64,000 nt of DNA from Pezizomycotina sp. ARF18. Lineage: Eukaryota > Ascomycota. The stretch covers positions 548,827 to 612,826 of the forward strand of contig AZLU01000002.1 of assembly GCA_002224055.1 (NCBI GenBank), in the 5' to 3' direction. Both the position numbers and the translations under genes were made by a program. Shown piece by piece: positions 46,413 through 56,322 of the stretch. The notes below the pieces were generated by a model that saw only the letters and a program-made list of their open reading frames with translations, ran no database searches and was not told the origin of the DNA. Position 1 is the stretch's first letter. Every line of letters starts with the position of its first letter.

Positions 46413-47890
46413 ATGTCAGCAAATGTGACGGCGACGTCGACCACTACCGATACCTGGTGGACAGTATGGTCTGCTCCGACGAACTGTCCCCGATTCACAC
46501 CGGTGTATGAGATCCTTACGGATCCGGCCCTGTCTCCCGTAATCTTATCACGCTGAACCAGCTGTGGCAAGACTTCTACACAAGGACCAGAGCACGATCT
46601 CGTGTTCACCGCCGGGTGATCTCTACGTTGAGCGGGGGGTCACACTAATTTTCGATATCATGCACCAAATCCGACGCAGTGCCCGATAGGATGGAGCCGG
46701 GTGGGAGACTTAACGCTCTCGGGTAATGGTCCACTATTTTCAACTGCTGCTCGACGTGAGTGTGGTTATTAGCTTCCTCTGTTTCTCTCCCCTCCTTCTA
46801 GAGTTTGAAAAAATCATGCGAATTTGCCCCAATAATTTCCAATACTAACTCTCATCAGAGGCTGGGACTATAAAACAACAGTGGTACCCCTGAGAGGCAC
46901 GGCGGTTGCGTGGGAGATGTGCGTCACACCAACTCTCACAGGCAGAAAACAGAAAACGGACGCGGCAACCGCTATAGCTTATCCCGTAACGGTCACGTGG
47001 ACGTCTTTTCCAGACCCGACGAGGCCCGATTTAAATTCCGCGATACCTTCGGCTACGGGTGTGGCTACCTCTTCGGGCTCGATGCTACCGCAGAACGAGA
47101 CGACTCCCGTATTACTACCCGGACAAAAGCATTCCGGGAAATTAAGCGCCGGTGGAATAGCAGGAATCTGCCTGCTTCTCCTTCTCCTCCTACTAGCGGT
47201 GCAGCATACCTTTGGTTCCTCAGCGCCGCCGCCGGCGGCCACGTAATTTTATGCCCGAACTGTGTAGCGAGCCAACGAAACGGGTAGAGCTCGAGGCTAG
47301 ATGTATTGTCATACCGCAGGCGCAGAGTGCGGCCCGATCGAGCTGCCGGTAGTACCTCCTACGCCAGCTCCCAGGTATACGAGAACTCCAACGGTATCTC
47401 AGAGATCAAGATCGAAAGCGTCAACGCAACGGTCTAAATCCAAAACTTCTTCGCAGAGGTCGAAGTCTCAAACGTCGCAGTGGAGGATGTTTATTCACCC
47501 GGATCCGAAGGATTCCGTTGCATACTCGGCGAAATCCTTCGATAGGTTCATTATCCACGTTGACAAGGGAAGCAAAAATAGCGAAGATAGTAACCCTAGC
47601 GCGAAAGCGGTGAAATTGAAGAAGAAGAGGAACCGGAGAGTAAATGGTTTTCTGATAACGAAATCGTCGAATCTCCAGCTCGTGCCACCGAAAGGACGAA
47701 CTCGGAAGATGATCTGCTTCCGGCTGCCCCGAGCCGAAGCTCCATTATTAAAGAAAGCCCGCCGAAAGTTCTACAAAAACGGAAAAGTTACGGTATTGTG
47801 GATCTCGAGTTGCGTTGGCTAGAGGAGGAAGAGGCGAGAATACGGGAGAGAAGGGAGAGGCTATTGGCTGCGAGAAATAGTAAGAAATAG
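46413..47890 (+). CDS. Single-pass membrane protein with Trp/Cys ectodomain, paralogue 2
   Basis: Tandem copy of the preceding gene. The start at 46413 reads MSANVTATSTTTDTWWTVWS, then APTNC. LWQDFYT, ISCSPPGDLYV, FRYHAPNPTQCPIGWSRVGD follow in the same order as in paralogue 1. The intron at about 46755-46859 (GTGAGT, ACTAAC, CAG) lies at the same place. A Thr/Ser/Pro stalk (VTPTLTGRKQKTDAATAIAY), a Gly/Leu-rich membrane segment near 47150-47200 ([18 protein letters not shown]), a Lys/Ser-rich tail with repeated QRSKSKTSSQRSKSQTS and the end ELRWLEEEEARIRERRERLL complete it, matching the charged C-terminal helix of paralogue 1. Tail sequences otherwise differ greatly. Frame slips near 46555, 46600 and in the tail. 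Function unknown. Confidence 0.65.
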
Positions 47891-48339
47891 ACTCAGGAGC
47901 ATGCATTATATCGGCGTTAATCAAGCAATTATGTAAATATTTTTTTGATAAAGGAAAAAGTAATGTAATTAATTTAATGAGAGGTTGCTCGTAAACCAAG
48001 GTACAATTGAGTACTCATTTATGAGATCTAGATCTTGGGAAAGAGAAATTATTGGGCACTGTGACCACTATATACCTACGGAATGAGCACTATGGGCAAT
48101 AGTTCATAACATAACTCCTGTTCATTGAAGTGAGCAACGCTCGAGTCGATAATATTGCAAAACTCTAAGTAATTATCCTAATTTATTTTATCTTTAAACT
48201 TTGGACGGGCGGCAGAAGATTCAAGGACAAACCAATACCGCAAGGCTGAGAAAAACTGTTACATGCGAGACGTAAGTGAATCTGTGCGGAAGGCGGATCT
48301 CATAAATCGGAATTTCATGAAATGAATGGATAGAAGTAG

Positions 48340-48495
48340 ACATTGTAGCTCATACCTCAATTATCTAACTACAAGGAAGAAGAAGAAGTATCTACAATAG
48401 TAATGTTTATAAAATATTCAATCCTTTGATATAGGTTTCTCTCCTTCCATACTTGCAGGAACTTGAGAAGTTAGGAATTTTCCAGATCTATCCTC
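48340..48495. repeat. Dispersed ~160-bp repeat, copy C
   Basis: TTGTAGCTCATACCTCAATTA, GAAGAAGAAGAAGTATCTAC, TTTGATATAGGTTTCTCTCC and AAGTTAGGAATTTTCCAGAT follow the same order and orientation as copies A (9.7 kb) and B (29.4 kb). Confidence 0.6.
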
Positions 48496-48740
48496 CCATT
48501 CTCGATGAATCCAGCCAGATTATCCACTACAAAGTCTGATAAAATGTATTTGCCGCCCTTTCATTCTTAAACTATGAAATATGCGGCACCATACTTGTCT
48601 CCTTCCTGGTATGACATTATTATCTCATGATGCCCCATGCGCTCGGCTCCTAGCGAGTTTTCTACATCATAGAAATTCAATGTGCCCGTATTATTTTCTA
48701 CTCATAATCGCAACTTAAAGAATGCAGACTAGATTTACAA
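48471..48740 (-). pseudogene. Unrecognised C-terminal gene fragment
   Basis: One leftward frame reads VENNTGTLNFYDVENSLGAE, RMGHHEIIMSYQEGDKYGAA, two stops close together, GGKYILSDFVVDNLAGFIEN and RIDLENS before TAA. The final LENS-stop and the following sequence are what the other repeat copies share (LEKS-stop at 9838). No upstream exon or start seen. Function unknown. Confidence 0.35.
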
Positions 48741-49026
48741 ATTCATATGAAAAAGACGCTCACATTCCTAGATCCCATGTATGGCAGTAATAATATTCAT
48801 ATATAGGTAGTTATTCTAAAGCTTTATAATTATATGAGAAAACAACAAGCTAGCTATTCTAACTAACATGACGAACATCAAGCATTTTCGTTTCTCGCTT
48901 TTCCTCCATCACCATCACCATCATCTAAAGCCAGTTTTATTCCCCGTAATTTCATAATTATAAAAAAGAACGATGATAATAATTAACCCCGTTTATCAAT
49001 ATCCAATATATATTCATTTATAACCA

Positions 49027-51680
49027 TCACGACACAGCAGCAGGAGCAGGAGCAGGAGCAGCCTCCCGTCGCCCCTCGCCTTATTCTTCTCCTTCTTCTC
49101 CTTCTTCTTCCTCTTCTCCTCCTCCTTAAGCTTCTCCTCCTTCTCCTATCACCACCGTACTTATTCCTCCACAGATCCTCATTCTTCTCATCGATCCTAG
49201 AAAACAGATACGCCGCTTAGCGATGCGGTGGCCCGGCTTAAGCACCCCCGGCTCCCAAGCGCTCGGTATCCTCCTCAGCGGCGCATTCAGCTGCTCCACT
49301 ATCGACTCCGCCGTCGCTGGCATGAACGGGTAACAAAGCGCGGACAGCAAATACACGATTTCCAAACCAATACCGACGACGCCGGCCGTTTTACCCGTTG
49401 CGAGGCGAAGAGGTTGTTGTCCAGTTTTGTTTTCTTGGAGGAAGAGGTTACCCGCGCGGAGATTTGCATGACGCGGTCGAGGCCGGAGCGGATGCGGACG
49501 TTTTCCATGTCGTCGACGTAGTCTTGCAGGATTTTGTTGATGTCCGTTTGGACGTCTCGGAACGCGGGGTCGTTGACGCAGGCCCGTAGTCGGGGACTAG
49601 TCCTTCGTACTTCGCCGCTGTGAATTTATGAGGCGGTTGACGAAGTTACCTAGGTTCGCGAGGAGCTCGGAGTTGTTCTTCAGGATGAAATCGCGCCAGG
49701 TGAACTGCGTATCGCCCGTTTCGGGGCGGAGGAAAGTAAGTAGTACCGCCACACGTCCGGCGGGATACCAGTATCCCTCGCATTGTTACCGAATACTCCG
49801 ACGTTCCGCGACTTTGAGAATTTTCCACCTTCGTACTGTAGATACTCCGTCGTGGATATGTGGTGCAGCATAGTCCACTCCTCTTCCGTACCCAACTGCG
49901 AACCCGGGAAGATAACAGTGTGGAAGGGGACATTGTCTTTACCCATGAACTGGTAAAGGTTAACGTCCTTCGGCGAGCGCCACCACTTCTCCCAATCTTT
50001 CGTGTAGTTCGCGGTTATGGATACGTACCCGATGCACGCGTCGAACCAGACGTACAGCACCTTCTTCTCGTAGCCCGGTAAAGGTACGGAACGCCCCACT
50101 TCAATCTCTGGTAATGCACCGCTTCTGCAGACCTTCTTTAATCCAGGATTCAGTAATAATGCGGCCGTTGCGCGACCACTTCCCTTCCTCCGACGACTTC
50201 TTGTAGAAAGCGTCGATCCGGGTGAGAGCTTGTCCAGCGCGATGAACATGTGCTTCGTCTCCCTCTGCACCGGCGTCGCATTGTCGAGTTTACACCGCGG
50301 GTTGATAAGCTCGAACGGTCCAGCAGATGCCCGCAGGCGTCGCACTGGTCGCCCCTCGCGTCCTCATATTACACCTCGGACAATTCCTCGACGAACCTAT
50401 CCGCCAAAACCCCTCGTGCTTCTCGCAGTACAACTGCGTCATTCGTATCCTCAACTAAATACCCTTGCTTATTCAGCTCCAAGAAGATGTGCTGCGCGAT
50501 TTCCATCTGCGCGTCCGTCGTCGTGCGGCCGAAGTAGTCGAAGCCGATGTTGAACCACTTGTACACGTCCTGGTGGATGACGTTGTACTTGTCGCAGAGC
50601 TGCTTCGGGGTTAAACCTTCCTCGAGTGCTTTCGTCTCCGTAGCCGTGCCGTACTCGTCGGTCCCGCAGACGTAGAGGGTGTTGTAGTGCGTGCTTTGGC
50701 GTAGCGGGAGAAGACGTCGGCGCTGAGGACGGACCCGACGATGTTTCCCAGGTGCGGGACGTTGTTGACGTACGGTAGGGCGGAGGTGATCAGATGTTAC
50801 GTTGGCCGGGTTTTGGTAATCTGTGGATAATACTGCATTAGCATCCCATAAACTCACTGAATTGCTAAAGGGCAGTTCAGAAAAGCTTACATCTTCTCCC
50901 CGGCTCCGGAACCTTCATCTCCTCCCCGGGACTGATCTCCTATCCTTCACCGTCCCCACCACAACCGGCTTCTTCGGTAAAATATCCGCCGCCAATTTCG
51001 CCCCCTTAACCGCCTTCACCGACGGCTAACCTTCATCTCCGTCGTCTGCGCCGCCGCCTTCTCGATACTTCCTTCGCCAATCGCTCTCGATCGTCTTATT
51101 TATCCACTCCCTCAGCGCCTTATACCCGTCCAACTCGTCGGCGGAACGGCCGTCGTAATATCGTACAGCGTAGAAAAAAGTATAATATGCGCCGGCGAAC
51201 GCTTTTTTCCTCTAGAAAACCCGTTTTGACTATGAGTCGTTCGCGAGCTGCAGTACTTCGCTCCCGCTGGATTTCTGAGGAGTGGAGAGAGGACGACTTC
51301 TTCCCACTCGACGAGGGCCTCGTCGGGCGCGCGCTGCGCCGGTTGCCAGGGTGCGTTGCCGACGAGGGAGAAGTAGCGGACTATGGCGTTGATGTCGAAG
51401 AGCGTTACGTTTCCTTGGGGACTTCGAGGGTTACGCGGTCGGCTCCCGGGACTATTGTTCATACCCTTAAGTCATAGCTCTCAAAAGCTTCCGCGGCTTC
51501 CCCAGAAGACCTCCTCCAGTAAGGAAAAGTGAGGGGAAGGAGTAGTCATGTACCTTTGCAGAACTGCGCCTGGTCGACCTGGAATACCGACACAGCGCAG
51601 CACGCTTTCAGTGCCTGCGTGAAAGCGGCCGAACCCCGCGGGGCGATGGAGGGGATGTTGAGCTTTAGAGTTGATGCCAT
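49027..51680 (-). CDS. MES1: Methionyl-tRNA synthetase, cytosolic
   Basis: Charges initiator and elongator tRNA-Met. The start at 51680 gives [20 protein letters not shown], then an intron and a GST-like N-terminal domain ([20 protein letters not shown], then [17 protein letters not shown]) as in yeast Mes1, where it docks on Arc1. The catalytic core has [20 protein letters not shown] (HIGH-type HLGN, about 50737-50795), [20 protein letters not shown], a zinc knuckle (CPRC, then DQCDACG), [38 protein letters not shown] and [16 protein letters not shown] (KMSKS loop as KFSKS, usual for this branch). The anticodon domain follows ([20 protein letters not shown]). After [15 protein letters not shown] the tail turns Lys/Glu-rich, encoded by CTT/CTC repeats near 49085-49150, and ends with an Ala/Pro run at 49027. 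About ten slips. Shares a promoter with LTO1. Confidence 0.9.
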
Positions 51681-52166
51681 TTTTTTCTTCTTCACTTTTA
51701 GTTAAAAGAGAATGTGTATTGCACTCGGTCAGGTAAATGGCGTATCTGACGGAGCTTTATAAGCTGTAAAGCTGTGAAGTAAAAGGAAAAGGACACGATG
51801 ATTATTGTAAAAAGAAAGGACCGGTGGTTGATGTTAGGTTGTAGGATATGTGGGCCGCTGGTAGAAATTGCGTGATAAAGCTCCTACGTTTCAGAGTGGT
51901 CCCTTTTCCTTGTTGTGTGTGAGCAATAATTTTTTTTTTTTTTTTTTTTTTTTCTGCCGTGTTCGGAGCTTAACGAAGCTCTGCTTGTATCTTTACCCCT
52001 AAATTATATATATAAAGTGACTTTTACCCTCATTAGCTTATTTAGAGCTCCCCGTAAATCCTGCCAATAGTTAAAGCTTCGAGCTTAAATCCTTCGCAGG
52101 TGCAACAACCAACCAACATCACTATCACCGACCAACACCCGGCGAACTTCTTTATACCAGCGAAAC
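51681..52166. promoter_or_regulatory. Bidirectional promoter of MetRS and LTO1 with poly(T)
   Basis: 486 bp between two divergent housekeeping start codons. It holds a T-run of 24 at 51930-51953 near its centre, a layout typical of nucleosome-free poly(dA:dT) promoters in fungi, and TATATATA at about 52005-52014. Both genes serve translation, so joint control is plausible but inferred. Confidence 0.55.
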
Positions 52167-52850
52167 ATGTCATCACCAACTCTCCCACAGCATCCTCCTT
52201 CCACCGGAACAGCAGAAGGAGAAGACGAAGAAGACATCTTCTCATCTGTCTTAAACCTCGAAGAATCGTACGATACCCTCCCTATTCAGCACCGAAAAAT
52301 TGAGCCTCCCCCTAGCCCCTGTTCCAAAGCACGTTACTAACTCTGGGGTTTAACGTTGCAGCTACTACGAAACCGGCTACGCCGACGGCCTCGCCCACGG
52401 CACCCAACTCGGCCGCCTCGAGGGGCGCGTCTACGGCCTCGAACGCGGCTTCGAGAAGTACCTCACCCTCGGTAACGTGTCCGGTCGCACGAAAGTGTGG
52501 CATGCCCGAACAACGCTGCAAAATTCTTCTTCGCTCCCACAGATTTCAAACCCCCGCCACATCCGCCACGTAACGGCGCTGCAATCGCTCACCGATTCCC
52601 CGCCGATAAGGAACGAAGACGAGACGTAGAGGACGTCGACGACAGGCTTAGGAGGTGCGTGGGGAAGCGTAGGTGCTTAGTATGGCGTTGGGAGAACGGG
52701 GCTGGACGAGGGGGAAGTGAAGGTTGGTGGCGGGTTGGGGAGGAATGAAGTTTGAAGAATTATTGCGGCGGTGGAGAAGATAAGGAGCGCGTTTGCGGGC
52801 TCTTCCGCGCGGAGGGACTCGGTGTAAAGGAGTTACTCCGCGATCATTGA
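52167..52850 (+). CDS. LTO1: LTO1/Yae1-family protein (deca-GX3 motif)
   Basis: Homologue of Lto1 (human ORAOV1), which with Yae1 delivers iron-sulfur clusters to the ribosome-recycling ATPase Rli1/ABCE1. The start at 52167 gives MSSPTLPQHPP, then EDIFSSVLNLEES. The intron at 52268-52361 (GTACGA, TTACTAAC, CAG) restores LEESYYETGYADGLAHGTQL, then GRLEGRVYGLERGFEKYLTL and GNVSGRTKVW. The glycine every fourth residue (G-x3-G-x3-G) is the family's deca-GX3 motif. Further on come VDDRLRR, a segment ALGERGWTRGKVKVGG and the end AEGLGVKELLRDH at 52850. Two or three slips after 52500. Divergent from MetRS. Confidence 0.85.
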
Positions 52851-53431
52851 AGGGGATTGATTGGGGTTCTCCGTCGCCTTCCCTCCACGCGTTGGATCTA
52901 TCACGTCCTCGCGATGAAAGGGGTGATACCCACGTTTCAAATCGCACAAGAGCGTCGATATTTAGCTCGTCGAAGGCCGTAGAGTGGTACATCGATAAGA
53001 CGAGGACTCTCACACTACTGTATCACTAGCATTCGTGACGGTATACGTCATACATATATATATAGTAGTCTATATTTGCAAGAGATATATACTTGAAATA
53101 ATACTAAATAATGCTATATCAAAAAGCCGTTTTTTCGTTACATTCGTGAAAAAAGTTATGCACTCCTATCAAAATCGTTACCTCCGCAATTTGCGTATAT
53201 GTATCGTAAGTGAAAAATATCCATGCAAAAAAAAAACAAAAAAAAAAAAAAAAAGAGAAATCATAAAAGCAATACAAGAAGCAAAACGACGAATTAATCC
53301 ATATTACGAAAGTAACAATATAAAAAAAGTTTCAACTCCAAGAAAAAGTGCATATACACCTCCCAAACATCAATAAAAAAATAAAAAAAAATAAAAAACA
53401 ACGATTCATCTAATCGTAATGCCTCGACAGA
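52851..53431. other. Spacer between two convergent genes
   Basis: 3' regions of LTO1 and the leftward coiled-coil gene. A-rich from about 53225 to 53400. Nothing else recognised. Confidence 0.45.
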
Positions 53432-56185
53432 CTACCCCCTCATACCCGCCGAATTATTCGCCACGCTGGCAGCCTCAGCAGCCTGCATCTGCAACATCTC
53501 CCTGAACCTCTTCTGCGCCGGATCTCATCCTTACTACCACTCCCACTACCTCAACGGCAGCGCTACCCCTCCTCCCGCTATTAATAATACCAGAGTAATA
53601 CTCATCGCTGACTTTATTACTCTGCGGCGTATTACCTTGCGCACCCTTCGACGCCGGATGCTGCGACAGACGTCCCGCGGGTTGATACTGCGCCACGAAG
53701 GAACCCTGATCGGGCTTCGGCGGCATGCCGTAACTATACGAGCCGGAAACGGCGGAGTAGCCAGTATACTCCTCGACGAGCGGTTGCTGGTGTTCGAAGA
53801 TGAAGCTTCGGGGTATCCCGATCCGAGACTGTTGCGGTTACTACTGGAAGATTCGCCGTAGCTGCTGTTTCGCTTGGTTGGGTATCCGTAGTTTTCTTCC
53901 GAGGATGATTTCTGTGAGGCCTCGGCTTTTGCGGCGGCAGCGGATGCGGCGAGGACGGTGTAAAACTCCTCGTCCTCCTTTTGTAATCGTCTGCTCTCTT
54001 CGAGCGCGACGAGGAGTTCTGCTTCTTCGAGCTCGAGCTTTTGTCTGTCGAGGATTTGGTCGTACGCGTCCTTTTGCTGCGACGCGAGGATGGCGGCTTT
54101 GATCAAATTGTCTTCGCGCTCGCGCTCGTCTTCGTACGCGGGCGGCGGCGGGGAGAAGTGGCCGCGGCGACTACTACCGCTGCCGGAACTAGATGGTGTT
54201 GTATTGCTCCTGCGCGGCGGCATAGGCGGCCGTTTCTCCAGATCCTCGCGGGAGAGCTGCGAGGCGTCGACGTAACGTACCGGTGGTGCGGACATGGTGT
54301 ACTGCGACTGCGCGTTCGCGCGTGAAGTAACAGGGAAGAAGGAGTATTAGGATCGAACTTGTGGTCGAAGTTCTCGACGTCGTATACACCCTTCGCGTTG
54401 TCGAAGGACTGCTGGCGGCTATGCGTCGCTGATGGCGTCTTCGTATTCCTTCTGTCTGAAGGCGATGGTTTCCTGGTACTCGCGCTGCGTATTGTTTACG
54501 GATTGCTGGTGGTTGTTTGAGACGTTATGCTGTTCTTGGTATTGTTGCGCTGCGAGCTCTTGTTGGTACTGCCGCTGCTTCTGCGCGATGTCTTCCTCGT
54601 ATGTACGCTGGATGGAAGAAATGTCTTCCTGGTAGGAGCGTTGGAGGTTAGCTACTTCCTCTTCGTACGAGATGCGGCGCGGAGCCGGTGGCGATGCAAC
54701 CCGTTCCTGCACTTCTTCCTCCTCTTCGTGGTACGAAATACGGCGGCGCGGCGGTGACGGTACGCGTTCTCGCTCGCGGTCTTCCTGGAACGAACGCTGT
54801 AGTTTCGCAGCTTCCTCTTCGTAAGAAATCCGACGGCGCGGTGGTGATTGGCGGAGCGATACTCCTCGTCTGCTTCGTACGGCGATACTACTTCCTCCTC
54901 GGTGACTGATGCGACTGCGCTAGCTTCTCTTCGTACGAAGTCCTACGCTGTCTCGGCGGCGATCTCTGCGCTTGCACTTGTTGATGCTGCTGCTGTTCCT
55001 CCCCGTATGAAATCCTACGCTGCCTCGGTGGTGATCGCTGGACGAGCGGTACTCCTCGTCCTCGTACGAAACCCTACGTTGTCTCGGCGGCGACCTCTCC
55101 AGCAACTGCGCTTCTTCAGTGTACTCCCTCCTCGGCGGCGACCTCTGCTGCTGCACGGGGCTCTCGGCCTGCTCGTACCTGCCTAAATCGATCGGCGTAC
55201 TCGCAAGTTCCCTCGCCTCTTCGACAGCCTGCGATGCCCGTCTCCGTGCTAAAACGGCAAGCCTATCCGCGATAAACTCCTCCTCTTCGGCGCGGCGGTG
55301 AGCTAGTACTTCCTCCTCGTAAGAAAGCCTATGCCTATCGTGCTCTACGGTAGTAATCGGTAGCGTATTAGCCCTGACAAGATACCGGTTCGGTAAATCC
55401 CGACCTTCCTGTTCTCTCCTGCGAGTGATCTGCGCTAGCTTCTCCGCTAGTATAGCCTCGTCGTCCGCCCTCTGCGACGCGAGCAGCTGCTCCTCGTAGG
55501 CTAATGTGTTCGCCCTGACCAACTTCGGCGGCTGCGGTTCCGGTGAAGTGGAACCTCGTAGTAAAGCGCGTGCTTCGGCGAAGTATCCGGCGGCGAGTGC
55601 CCGTTGGTATTACTCCTCACGGAGTTCCTCGACTGCGCGTTCTGGCCTCTGAAAGCCCAAGCGTACGGATCGGGCGTGCGTGCAGCTGCGGGCGGACTCG
55701 TAACTCTCCTCTGCAAAGTAGGACTAGCCGGAATCCAATTATCCCTGTCCTCAGCTACTTCCTCAACAGTAACCTGAAGGACCTTCTTCTCAAGATCACG
55801 CCTGTGGGTGGTATTCTTCCGTTCCCGTTCGAGCTCCCGCCGTCTTCTGGCTTCTTTAAGCTCTCGCTGCTCTTGAGCTACGAGCGGTAACTGCGGGCGT
55901 TTCTTTTCGGTTGGTGTGGTGACGTAGTACAGTTCTTCGTCGTCGTAGTCGATGTGGCGGTGCTCGTTGTCTTCCTCGTCTTCCTCTTCGATGGCGAGGT
56001 GGTCCTCGTAGTCGTAGTCGCCGCGGGAGCGTACGCGGTGAGGGTACGGTGGATGGCGGACGATGTCGTCGATGGGTAGGTGATAGGTTACCCGAGAAGG
56101 TGGATTCGGCGTCGATGTTGTCTGTGCTGCTGCTGTTGTGGTGGCCGGTGATGAGTGGTGGGAGGATCCGGTTGAAGATATACAT
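53432..56185 (-). CDS. Charged coiled-coil protein with repeated RRxSYEEE motifs
   Basis: Unnamed fungal protein of roughly 900 residues. The start at 56185 gives MYIFNRILPPLITGHH. Then an acidic stretch (HLAIEEEDEEDNEHRHIDYD), KEARRRRELEREWKN, and LVRANTLAYEEQLLASQRAD. From about 55520 to 54650 a loose repeat recurs: a Pro/Arg lead (SPPRQRR, SPPRRR, APRR), then ISYEEE, VSYEDE or TSYEEK, often followed by LQRSYQED. Gln-rich helix follows (QRQYQQELAAQQYQEQHN), then a Ser-rich tail with SQLSREDLEKRPPMPPRR, LEEAELLVALEESRRLQKED, and the end FREMLQMQAAEAASVANN at 53432. Predicted helical coiled coil alternating with disorder; a scaffold role is a guess. At least eight slips, but each segment continues the same pattern. 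Confidence 0.7.
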
Positions 56186-56281
56186 TTGCTAGGAAAAGAG
56201 AGGAAAAGAAAGGAGAGCGTGAAGGAAATGATAGGAAATATATAAGAAATGAGCAGAAGAGAAAGGAATGGAGGTGAGATA

Positions 56282-56322
<41 letters not shown>

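Larger units (their letters stand above)
47891..49026. other. Spacer holding repeat copy C and a gene fragment
   Basis: AT-rich. Contains the dispersed repeat at 48340-48495 and the leftward fragment ending in it; the remainder up to the MetRS 3' end shows nothing recognised. Confidence 0.4.
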
